64,000 nt of DNA from HB2-32-21 sp041603535 (GTDB lineage Bacteria; Pseudomonadota; Gammaproteobacteria; Pseudomonadales; Porticoccaceae): NCBI GenBank assembly GCA_041603535.1, contig JBFIEE010000010.1, forward strand, positions 1 to 64,000, written 5' to 3'. Under the pieces are notes generated by a model. The model did no database searches. It had not been told where the DNA came from and was given only the letters and a program-made list of their open reading frames with translations. A program made the position numbers and the translations under genes. Shown piece after piece: positions 8,445-16,330 of the stretch. The stretch's first letter is position 1, and the number at the start of each line of letters is the position of its first letter.

Positions 8445-9821
8445 TCAGGCGATACTGGTCGCCGCTTTTAGCAGGTCATCAAGCATCCTTTCCAGGTGAT
8501 CCAGCGTATTGCAGGTGCTGGCAAGATGGCAGTACGGGCGATACTTGTACATCACCGAGTCGCCGGTTTTCCAGAAATTGACCGGTTCCGGGTTGAGCCA
8601 GATGACGCGCTTGGCCCGTTGATGGAGCAATTGCATGACTTCATTGCGTGGCGCGAGGAAGTTGTTGCGGGCGTCGCCGAGTATCAACACCGTAGTTTTG
8701 TTGTCAATGTCGTCCATGCACTGGTCTTCGAGGTCGAGGAGCGTGGTGCCGTAGTCGGAGCCTCCCATACCGTGTTTATCCATAATTAAATCGATAGCCT
8801 GTTCCACGGGATAGCGATCGAAAATATCGTTGACGCCGATCAGGTTGCCAGTGAAAACGTAGCTGTCGATACGGTTCATCACGTCATTTAAGCTGTACAC
8901 GAAGAGCAGCAAAAAGCGTGCGTAGGCCTGCACCGAACCACTGACATCGCACATTACCAGCAGTCGAGGCTTGTCGATATACCTGGATTTCCAGAAGGTC
9001 TCGAACAGCACACCGTCGTAACCTGCGTTTTGGCGGAGGGTTTTGCGGAAGTCCAGCTGGCCACGCTGCTCGCGCTTTTTCTTTTTCGAATATTGCGTGC
9101 TCAACCGCTTGGCCATTTTGCGCACCAGCTCGTGCATGATATGGAAGTCGCGCTGCTCGATATTCGACAGCTTGGCGCTCTTCAGATGCTCTTCGCGGAG
9201 GTTTCGCGCAGCATTCTTCCCATACATAGAGAGCTGTTGTTCGACAAAATCTCTAACCTGTTCGGCCAGATATTCTTTAGCATCGCGTAACGAACCCGCG
9301 AGGGCGATACTTGCGGGGCAGTCGCCCCTACCGGCTTCAGCTATTTCGTTCTGCAAATCCCGCAAGCCCATTTTTTGCATAATTTGCTGGCTATACAGGC
9401 TTTTTTGAGTGAAGAACCAGATGTTGGACAGCCCAACTTCCCGGGCAGCCTTTTTCATTTCTGTACTAAGACTGGCGGCATCATGCTCAAGCAGCATTTT
9501 GGACAGCGGATTGCTGCCCTGATACGCTTCAGCCGGCACGGCATCCGCGGTGCTGGCAGTTTCTGAATTTTTTTGTTCGTGGCCGAGTTGCTCAATAGTC
9601 TCGAAGGTATCGAACTTGAAGAATTGGTCAAAGCAGTCTGCGACCAGCGTCTGTTGAGCTTCCGATTTTGCCAGACTGACCTGAAAGGCATCCTTGAGAA
9701 TCTGCCGATTTGCATAACCGACAAGTGTGACCGTGCGACTGGTTTCTATGCTGTCTGAAGGGGAAACGCTGACACCAGCGGCCCTGACAACCTTGTAAAA
9801 GTCTTCCAGTGTTTGTTGCAT
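8445..9821 (-). CDS. VWA domain protein (CoxE-like), partner of MoxR ATPase
   Basis: 458 residues, cytoplasmic. The C-terminal half is a von Willebrand A fold with a complete metal-ion-dependent adhesion site: DVSGS in LLVMCDVSGSVQAYARF, the Thr in GGSDYGTTLLD, and the Asp in ILGDARNN. The N-terminal half is helical. Proteins of the CoxE type act with MoxR AAA+ ATPases to remodel or insert metal centres in client proteins. The ATG at 9821 with AGAGGA 9 bases upstream is preferred over the TTG six bases earlier. It is transcribed after the MoxR gene with a 53-base gap. The client is unknown; the adjacent acyl-CoA dehydrogenase is the obvious candidate. Confidence 0.85.
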   Translation of the reverse strand: MQQTLEDFYKVVRAAGVSVSPSDSIETSRTVTLVGYANRQILKDAFQVSLAKSEAQQTLVADCFDQFFKFDTFETIEQLGHEQKNSETASTADAVPAEAYQGSNPLSKMLLEHDAASLSTEMKKAAREVGLSNIWFFTQKSLYSQQIMQKMGLRDLQNEIAEAGRGDCPASIALAGSLRDAKEYLAEQVRDFVEQQLSMYGKNAARNLREEHLKSAKLSNIEQRDFHIMHELVRKMAKRLSTQYSKKKKREQRGQLDFRKTLRQNAGYDGVLFETFWKSRYIDKPRLLVMCDVSGSVQAYARFLLLFVYSLNDVMNRIDSYVFTGNLIGVNDIFDRYPVEQAIDLIMDKHGMGGSDYGTTLLDLEDQCMDDIDNKTTVLILGDARNNFLAPRNEVMQLLHQRAKRVIWLNPEPVNFWKTGDSVMYKYRPYCHLASTCNTLDHLERMLDDLLKAATSIA

Positions 9822-9874
9822 GGTCAATGTCCTCTGGTTTCCCCTTATCGTGTTAATCCGTCTGCCGGACGATG

Positions 9875-10825
9875 CTAGGTGCCGGAGCGCTTATGGGCCT
9901 TGTTGATAAATGACATTGTATGGTCACGCATGGCTTCGATATCCGATTCAAATTTGAGCAGGACATTTAGCGTCTGTTTTACCAGTGGCGGGTCGAGTTG
10001 ATCGCTGTGCAATAAGACCAGCGTTCTCGCCCAGTCAATGGTTTCAGAAACGGAGGGCGCTTTTTTAAGATCAAGTTCCCTGACATTTTGAACAAAACTG
10101 ACAATTTCCTTGCGCAGGGTATCAGACAGGCCCGGCACCCGACTACTGAGGATTCGGCTCTCCAGTTTTTCATCGGGGTAGGGTACGTATAAATGCAGGC
10201 ACCGTCGTTTTAGCGCGTCGCTCATTTCCCGCGTGTTGTTGCTGGTGAGAAACACCAGTGGTTTCACTTTGGCCTTGATGGTGCCGAGCTCAGGTATGGA
10301 TACCTGGAACTCCGAAAGTACTTCGAGCAGGAAGGCCTCAAACTCATGATCAGATTTATCCACTTCGTCGATTAATAATACGCAACCGTGCTCTTTGTGT
10401 AGCGCCTGATACAGCGGGCGCGGCTCCAGAAAGCTTTCAGAGAAGAATAAATCATCGTGGTCATGAATTTTGTCCATCGATTCACGCAACCCTGTCGCAC
10501 CGTCGAGCAGCTCGCCGAGTTTGTCCTTGAGCAGTTGCGTGTAAAGCAATTGTTTGGCGTACTTCCATTCGTACAGTGCCTTCGCTTCATCAAGACCTTC
10601 ATAGCACTGCAGTCGTACCAGCGGCACGTTGAGAATTTCGGCCGTCGTTTTAGCCAGTTCTGTTTTGCCGACCCCCGCCGGACCCTCCACCATGATGGGC
10701 TTTTCGAGGTTATGCGCGATATAGACACAGGTGGCGATTTGCTCATTGCAGATATAGCTGGCCGCCTCAAATCTGGCCTGTATTTCGGCGACAGAGTTAA
10801 ATTCATTTTGATAAAGCGTTTTCAT
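9875..10825 (-). CDS. MoxR-family AAA+ ATPase
   Basis: 316 residues. Walker A is GPAGVGKTELAKT, Walker B is CVLLIDEVDKSD, sensor 1 is VFLTSNNTREMSDALKRRC with the arginine finger at the end, and a helical lid with a sensor 2 arginine follows. MoxR ATPases work as hexameric chaperones with VWA proteins, and the VWA gene is directly downstream. The ATG has no strong Shine-Dalgarno, consistent with coupling to the upstream gene (60-base gap). Assignment to the family is firm; the client is not known. Confidence 0.9.
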   Translation of the reverse strand: MKTLYQNEFNSVAEIQARFEAASYICNEQIATCVYIAHNLEKPIMVEGPAGVGKTELAKTTAEILNVPLVRLQCYEGLDEAKALYEWKYAKQLLYTQLLKDKLGELLDGATGLRESMDKIHDHDDLFFSESFLEPRPLYQALHKEHGCVLLIDEVDKSDHEFEAFLLEVLSEFQVSIPELGTIKAKVKPLVFLTSNNTREMSDALKRRCLHLYVPYPDEKLESRILSSRVPGLSDTLRKEIVSFVQNVRELDLKKAPSVSETIDWARTLVLLHSDQLDPPLVKQTLNVLLKFESDIEAMRDHTMSFINKAHKRSGT

Positions 10826-10885
10826 AAATTTCGATTGCCTGAGTTTCAGTTTTACTTTGTTAACTATTTGTTTTGATCCCGGTAA

Positions 10886-11983
10886 CTAGCGGTCGTATTG
10901 CTGTACATAGCGTGAGGCCAGTGACCGAACGCGCATCTGGGTAGCGGACTGGCCAATACTGGTCAGCAGCTGAATATCGTCGAACAGGGTTTCGAGCCTG
11001 GGGTGGACTTGCCGCCAGCGTTGCAGACTGATCTGAACCTGATGGATCAAGGCACGTGTGCCGATGATGAGCGGGGTTAAATCCGATATCTCAGTGGCGC
11101 GGTCGAGCGTCCCGGCAGCCAGTATACCCAATTCTGCCGCAGATTCCGTCAGGCACAGGCATTGCCCCAGCAGAGCCAGATCTGCGTCTTCACACTGGTG
11201 CTCAACGATCAAATCAAGTTGAGCTTGCATTGCCCCGGCGATGGGCGCCAGCATCAGTACATCTTCAAGTGTACGCATGGGCTTTGATATTTCGTCGAAA
11301 GCTTTGCCGGGCGTGCCAAGCAGGGCATCCTCGGTAATTCGGCACCGCGTAAAGATAATGTTGCAATGGCTGCTGGGCGCCAGTGCGGAGCCTGGCGCTG
11401 GCGGACCGATTTCCAGACCGGGCTGGTTTTTGTTGACCAGAAAAGCTGAAAACTGCTTGCGTTCGGCCAGAGTCTCGGTAATGGCCAGCACTATGAACCA
11501 GTCGGCATCGGGGCCATCAGTGACATAAGCCTTGGCGCCGTTGAGCACAAAGCTCTTACCGTGACGTTCGGCGCTACAGGTCAAATGCTTGGGGTGGGCA
11601 CCCACGCCCGGTTCGGAGATTGCCAGGGCACACAGGGACTCCCCGGATAAAATGGTGTTCACGCAATGAGTGGCCTGTTGGCCGTAGCGCTGCAGGAAGT
11701 CGGTTTTAAGCAGTTGCCCTATCCATGTCATGGTCAGGCCAGCATGACCGCAACGTCTGGTCAGCGCATAACCCGCTGCCGCGATATCTTCGTAAGCGGA
11801 TTGTGGATGTGTCGAATTACCAGCAGCGGACCGTCGCCGGGCAAAACTTGTGAGCAACTGCCGCTGTGCCATGGTTTGCCAGATTTCGAATGGGAACGGG
11901 GTGTTGGTGATGGTATTGAAATCAAGGCCGTTCGTGAGCGCCAGCATGCGAACGTGCGCCGGGTGGTGGGATAGCGTTGACAT
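10886..11983 (-). CDS. Divergent acyl-CoA dehydrogenase-like flavoprotein
   Basis: 365 residues. The middle of the protein is clearly acyl-CoA dehydrogenase: SGESLCALAISEPGVGAH (the usual EPxxGSD loop, with D replaced), then LNGAKAYVTDGPDADWFIVL and the beta-domain end FTRCRITEDALLG. The C-terminal helical domain is short and no YEG-type catalytic glutamate motif was found, so it may not be a standard dehydrogenase. It is the first gene of an operon with moxR and vwa, which is unusual company; it may be their client or may have been recruited for another flavin reaction. The start codon has only a weak ribosome site. Confidence 0.8.
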   Translation of the reverse strand: MSTLSHHPAHVRMLALTNGLDFNTITNTPFPFEIWQTMAQRQLLTSFARRRSAAGNSTHPQSAYEDIAAAGYALTRRCGHAGLTMTWIGQLLKTDFLQRYGQQATHCVNTILSGESLCALAISEPGVGAHPKHLTCSAERHGKSFVLNGAKAYVTDGPDADWFIVLAITETLAERKQFSAFLVNKNQPGLEIGPPAPGSALAPSSHCNIIFTRCRITEDALLGTPGKAFDEISKPMRTLEDVLMLAPIAGAMQAQLDLIVEHQCEDADLALLGQCLCLTESAAELGILAAGTLDRATEISDLTPLIIGTRALIHQVQISLQRWRQVHPRLETLFDDIQLLTSIGQSATQMRVRSLASRYVQQYDR

Positions 11984-12077
11984 GGAAGTGAGCCGTCAAG
12001 TTTTGCTTATCTTAACCTTGAATACCGTAGGCAGTGAAATCAGATGGCTGTTAACATATGGCATATAAGTCAGGTAT

Positions 12078-12093
12078 ACCCTGACATCAGGGT
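12078..12093. promoter_or_regulatory. Palindrome ahead of smrA (possible operator)
   Basis: ACCCTGA-CA-TCAGGGT is a perfect 7-bp inverted repeat with a 2-base spacer, ending 7 bases before the smrA ATG. It lies in the 117-base gap between the divergent dehydrogenase and smrA genes. Dyads of this size suit a dimeric repressor; a translation-blocking hairpin over the ribosome site is an alternative. Confidence 0.4.
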
Positions 12094-12100
12094 AAAGGTG

Positions 12101-12769
12101 ATGGTAAAGCAACGTGAAAGCGAATTGTTTCGACAGTTCATCGGCGACGTAGAGCCGCTGGAGGGTACCCGTCGCGCGGCGGACATGGTGGCGGCTGGGC
12201 TTGTCAAAGCTGGCACGGTCAAGCGACCAGCCGATAAGCTGACGCCGGGTCTGTTGCGACGTCGGGCGGCAGCCCAGGAAGGCCTCCTGCAAACGGGGAA
12301 TGATCTGGCGGGTGTTGAGCATGTTACGCGGGTTAAGCCATGGGATATTCTCAGCTTTAAACGAGACGGTGTGCAGCACGGTGTATTCAGGAAATTAAAG
12401 CTCGGCAAGTACGACATCGATGTGAGCATAGATTTACATCGATTGACCGTCGATCAGGCGCGCGTGGCGGTACGCGAGTTCGTCACTGATTGCGTGGACG
12501 GCGATATTCGCTGTGCGATGATTACCCACGGTAAAGGGCAAAATCGGGAGAGCCCTGCACTGCTTAAAAGTTGTGTAAATCACTGGTTGCGACAGATGGA
12601 CGAGGTGCTGGCCTTACACAGTGCTTGCCAGGAGCATGGGGGATCAGGCGCGACCTATATTTTATTGCGCAAAAGTTTGGCCCAAAAAGAAAAAAACAGA
12701 GAGCAATTTGCCAGATCATCCTGCGCCAGAGGGCTGGCGCCGTCATCGTGCGGTGGCAACTGGCAATGA
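12101..12769 (+). CDS. smrA: Smr-domain protein SmrA (predicted DNA endonuclease)
   Basis: 222 residues, cytoplasmic. The C-terminal Smr domain carries the DLHRLTVDQAR motif and the THGKGQN loop (around residue 141), both hallmarks of Smr nucleases, followed by LRKSLAQKEKNREQFAR as in gammaproteobacterial SmrA. The start at ATG 12101 is chosen because MVKQRESELFRQF is the conserved N-terminus; the in-frame upstream extension would cover the palindrome. The last ~15 residues (Cys/Gly/Ser-rich) are not typical and may be a local extension. Family members nick or cleave DNA or RNA; the natural target is not settled. Confidence 0.85.
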   Translation: MVKQRESELFRQFIGDVEPLEGTRRAADMVAAGLVKAGTVKRPADKLTPGLLRRRAAAQEGLLQTGNDLAGVEHVTRVKPWDILSFKRDGVQHGVFRKLKLGKYDIDVSIDLHRLTVDQARVAVREFVTDCVDGDIRCAMITHGKGQNRESPALLKSCVNHWLRQMDEVLALHSACQEHGGSGATYILLRKSLAQKEKNREQFARSSCARGLAPSSCGGNWQ

Positions 12770-12878
12770 GATGATTTGGTGCAAGCGGATTGGCGTACAT
12801 CTAGTATAACTACAAGATAGGGTATGCCTGCTCTTTAAGGTGTGTACAACCTGAAATCACCAGGTGAAGGAACACAGG

Positions 12879-15419
12879 ATGGATGACGATTTAAAAATTA
12901 TGTCCCTGGCCTTTGGCGCCAGCTCACCGTTAATGATCGCCGATCGCAATCAGGTGATCATCAAAGTTAACGAAGCCTGTGTTGGCTTGAGCGGTTTCTC
13001 CGGAAGGATGCTGCTGGGTGCGTCGCTTGGCACTTTTTATTCGATTACTGGCAACAAATTTACGCCGCATGTTGATGACAGATTTTCGCAGTTTTTGTCG
13101 GTTCGGGGCGAGGCTGATTTTGTTTCCGGCAAGACCGTCAGGGTTAACAAGCAGGGAGTGCGGATTCACTTTCTGGAAACCATTACCGTTGTCCTGGACG
13201 ATTGCGGGCAGGTGGTCAACTATGTGGTGAACTTCCAGGATGTAACCGGCCTGGTAGCCACCGAACAGGCGCTTCAGGAATCCCAGCAGACTTACAAGCG
13301 CCTTATTGAGTCCATGCACGACGGCGTCGTGCTGCTCGACCAAAACAAGGTGCTTGATTGTAACGAGCAATTTGCGCGCATGCTGCTGCGAAACAAGGAT
13401 GCAATTATTGGCAGCACTATGGCTGAGATTTCGGTTCCCGTGCAGGTCGATGGCGCCAGTTCTGGGAAAAAAGCCGCACAGATATTTAAGTCGGTGTTAG
13501 GGGGGCGGCCGGGCTGGATCGACTGGACTGTACGACGAGCCAATGGCAGTCCGGTTGAGCTTGAGGTCGGTCTAAGTCCGACAACCCTGAACGGGCAGCC
13601 GGTCATGCTTGCCACCGTACGGGACGTTACCTCACGGAAAAAAATCGAGCGGGAGCGCCAGAAATTACTCGATGGACTCGCAGAAAAAGAAGAATTGATC
13701 CGTCTTGCTGGACAAGCTTCCGGAGTGGTGTCCTGGCTGCTTGACGTCCGCACCGGATTGATTACATGGTCCGATGGTGCGGCGGAAGCGCTTGGTTTCC
13801 AGGTCGATGACTTGGGCAGCAGCATTGACGAAGTGAAAAGTAACATGGGGCCTGATCAGGCTGTCGAACTTGCGCGGTTGCTGGACCTGGCGGTGGCTTC
13901 TGGGGAACCCATCAAATTCACTAGCCCACGCCGCGTCGGCAGCGGTGAAAACGCGACAGTACGTTGGTTTAGTACCCACGGTCAGGTCGAATTCAATGGC
14001 GGGGGCGAAGCCGTGACCATCCGAGGTTCTTTTTCAGATGTTACTGACCATAAAGTTGCCCAGCAGGAAATCGAGCGGTTGGCGTTTTACGACCCCTTGA
14101 CGGGCCTGGCGAACCGCCGCTTGCTGTTGGACCGCCTGCGACAATGTTGCACACAGGCGGTGCGTCGAGGTACCAGTGGCGCGTTACTGTTTCTCGATCT
14201 GGATCGATTTAAATTGCTCAACGACAGCCTGGGCCACCGAACTGGCGATGCCCTGTTAAAAGAAGTTGCGCAACGCTTGCAGGACTCATTGCGCAAGGAA
14301 GACACCGTGGCGCGGCTGGGGGGGGACGAGTTTGTCGTGCTGGTACCGCATGTAGAAGGGGATGCGACACAAATCGCCGGTCGTGTACGGCGGATCGCTG
14401 ACGTTTTGCGGGATCATCTGTCCAGGGATTATCACGTAAATGAACACAGTTACCATATGTCTGCAAGTATTGGCGCAGCGATTTTCCCCCAGGACAGCAA
14501 TGATGCCGACAATATCTTGCAGCAGGCTGATGCGGCAATGTATTTGGCAAAGAAGAGTGGTCGCGATACAGTGGCCTTTTATCATGCCAAACTCCAGGCT
14601 GAGGCCGACATTCGTCTCGCCATGGAGCAGGATTTGCGCGGTGCTATTGATAAAGGGCAGTTGGCGCTGTATTTTCAGCCAAAAATTGATGCTAACCGAG
14701 ACTGCGCAGTGATCGGTGCTGAAGCGCTGCTGCGCTGGTTGCATCCTTCGGGCGTGGTTATGCCCAATACGTTTATTCCTGTCGCCGAAGAAACAGGCCT
14801 TATTATCAGCATCGGCAGGTGGGTGCTTGAAACCGCCTGCGATCAGATTATGTGCTGGAACAACTTTCTTGTAGAACGCTCCATTAACGCTGATGGGGAA
14901 GATAATAAACTAGGTATTGCCGTGAATGTCAGCCCGGTACAGTTTCGTCACAGTAGCTTTGTCGCCGACGTCAAGTCGGCGCTATACAAAAGAGGCATGG
15001 CGCCTAGCTTGCTAACGCTTGAGATTACCGAAGGGACGTTGATTGACAACATGGAAGATACGCGAGTTAAGCTCCACGAGTTGCGGGAGCTGGGGGTAAA
15101 AATGTCCATCGACGACTTTGGTACGGGTTATTCGTCGCTGTATTATCTGAAAAACCTGCCGCTTGATGAAATTAAAATCGACCGGACATACGTCAAGGAT
15201 ATTATTGATGACGCAAGCGATGCTGCTATTGTTGCCAGCATTATGGCGATTGCCAAAAACCTCGGACTCAGGGCAGTGGCTGAAGGGGTTGAAACTGCTG
15301 AGCAAGCTGAATTTTTGCGCCTACTTGACTGCAATGTGCATCAGGGTTACCTCTACGCGAAACCTCTGCCCGCAGCTGAGTTTGCCGCTACGTTTTTGCC
15401 GTCGATTGTACCTCCTTGA
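12879..15419 (+). CDS. PAS-GGDEF-EAL c-di-GMP signalling protein
   Basis: 846 residues, no membrane segment. Order: PAS (~residues 5-115), PAS (~135-255), a third PAS/PAC (~265-385), GGDEF (~400-560), EAL (~575-840). Both output domains look intact: ARLGGDEFVVL with the I-site RKED five residues before it, and EAL motifs EALLRW plus DDFGTGYSSL. It may therefore make or break c-di-GMP depending on PAS input; many such hybrids act mainly as phosphodiesterases. ATG 12879 with GAAGGAA upstream is preferred over a GTG 15 bases earlier. It is a single gene. Confidence 0.9.
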   Translation: MDDDLKIMSLAFGASSPLMIADRNQVIIKVNEACVGLSGFSGRMLLGASLGTFYSITGNKFTPHVDDRFSQFLSVRGEADFVSGKTVRVNKQGVRIHFLETITVVLDDCGQVVNYVVNFQDVTGLVATEQALQESQQTYKRLIESMHDGVVLLDQNKVLDCNEQFARMLLRNKDAIIGSTMAEISVPVQVDGASSGKKAAQIFKSVLGGRPGWIDWTVRRANGSPVELEVGLSPTTLNGQPVMLATVRDVTSRKKIERERQKLLDGLAEKEELIRLAGQASGVVSWLLDVRTGLITWSDGAAEALGFQVDDLGSSIDEVKSNMGPDQAVELARLLDLAVASGEPIKFTSPRRVGSGENATVRWFSTHGQVEFNGGGEAVTIRGSFSDVTDHKVAQQEIERLAFYDPLTGLANRRLLLDRLRQCCTQAVRRGTSGALLFLDLDRFKLLNDSLGHRTGDALLKEVAQRLQDSLRKEDTVARLGGDEFVVLVPHVEGDATQIAGRVRRIADVLRDHLSRDYHVNEHSYHMSASIGAAIFPQDSNDADNILQQADAAMYLAKKSGRDTVAFYHAKLQAEADIRLAMEQDLRGAIDKGQLALYFQPKIDANRDCAVIGAEALLRWLHPSGVVMPNTFIPVAEETGLIISIGRWVLETACDQIMCWNNFLVERSINADGEDNKLGIAVNVSPVQFRHSSFVADVKSALYKRGMAPSLLTLEITEGTLIDNMEDTRVKLHELRELGVKMSIDDFGTGYSSLYYLKNLPLDEIKIDRTYVKDIIDDASDAAIVASIMAIAKNLGLRAVAEGVETAEQAEFLRLLDCNVHQGYLYAKPLPAAEFAATFLPSIVPP

Positions 15420-15779
15420 ATACGTGTTCCTGAAAGTTTTTTTGTCCTCGCGGGTTTGCCGTTAGTTAAATGTGTGAAGCTGATTATTATAATGCTGGTT
15501 TTACAAGCGACAGTTTTCATATCACTCCCTTCAAACTAAGTTTTTCTAGATAGGCCTTTCAGAATAAGATCTACGTCCCGAGCCTGGCGTAATATTCAGT
15601 GCACCCATGCTGTTCTTTTCCTTGCTGTGAATTGCGCGTCGGAAGGGGGAAGTTCTGGTTTACTTAATTCAGTTATCACCTACACTTGAGTGTGTATCGT
15701 GCATTTTTGCCGATTTGGCTGGGGTGACCCGGTATCCCAAAAGCACGATCACTTGTAACAACCGCGAAGGAGCAAACTT
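15420..15779. other. Intergenic region ahead of dodecin
   Basis: 360 bases with no credible ORF. A short imperfect dyad TACACTTGAGTGTGTA lies at 15680-15695 and could be part of a regulatory site; nothing else is recognised. Confidence 0.4.
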
Positions 15780-15989
15780 ATGCCAGGCCACACTTACAAA
15801 CACATAGAAATAACAGGCAGTTCCGCCGAGAGCTCTGATGACGCGATTCGCTGCGCCATTAAGGAGGCCGCTAAAACCCTCGATCACCTGCACTGGTTTG
15901 AAGTGTCGGGTTGCCGTGGTGTTATCGAAGACGGCGACGTTAAGCACTGGCAGGTGACTCTGACGATTGGATTCCGTTTGAATCGCTGA
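15780..15989 (+). CDS. Dodecin (flavin-binding/storage protein)
   Basis: 69 residues, the usual dodecin size. HTYKHIEITGSSAESSDDAI matches the family N-terminus, and HLHWFEVSGCRGVIEDGDV contains the Trp that stacks on the flavin ring and the conserved E-x-RG-x-I element. Dodecins assemble as hollow dodecamers that bind riboflavin or FMN and limit free flavin. AAGGAG lies 8 bases before the ATG. It appears to be a single gene. Confidence 0.92.
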   Translation: MPGHTYKHIEITGSSAESSDDAIRCAIKEAAKTLDHLHWFEVSGCRGVIEDGDVKHWQVTLTIGFRLNR

Positions 15990-16126
15990 CAACTACACCG
16001 TCCCTGACAGCCGGTGGCTGGTACCAGGCGGCACCGAAAGCCGAAAGCCGACCATTAAAAGGTCAGCAGTGTTGCACGTAACATGATCACCGTGCTGCGC
16101 GACCTAAATCACTGGCATTAAAAAAT

Positions 16127-16157
16127 GCCCGCACCGCAGTGCGGCAGTCGGGCCGGC
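16127..16157 (+). terminator. Possible terminator downstream of dodecin
   Basis: An interrupted hairpin: outer GCCCG (16127) / CGGGC (16149-16153) with inner CCGC/GCGG, followed by CGGC and only four T residues. It is weak and ~140 bases after the dodecin stop. Confidence 0.3.
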
Positions 16158-16196
16158 TTTTCCTGTGGCTAATTTCATCGCCGTTCTCGTCGTGGT

Positions 16197-16224
16197 TTGA
16201 TAATTGCACGTTTAAATATATGAT
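16197..16224 (+). promoter_or_regulatory. Sigma-70 promoter of hppA
   Basis: TTGATA (16197-16202) and TATGAT (16219-16224) with 16 bases between, each one or two bases from consensus. Transcription would begin near 16231, giving a ~100-base leader. Confidence 0.45.
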
Positions 16225-16330
16225 AGAGGCTGGTCAGTTTTATTGCCTTGTACTGATTGAGCAGTCGTCCTGGTAAATGTTGTAGGCCTTCACCGAATTA
16301 TTTTATATAAAAACAGGTATTGGGGGTTTC

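Larger units (their letters stand above)
15990..16330. other. Intergenic region between dodecin and hppA
   Basis: 341 bases without a gene. It holds a hairpin at 16127-16153 that could end the dodecin message and a good sigma-70 promoter at 16197-16224 for hppA. Confidence 0.5.

Noticed and set aside
15669..15992. Minus-strand ORF opposite dodecin
   Set aside because: Shadow of the dodecin gene; no domain or ribosome site.
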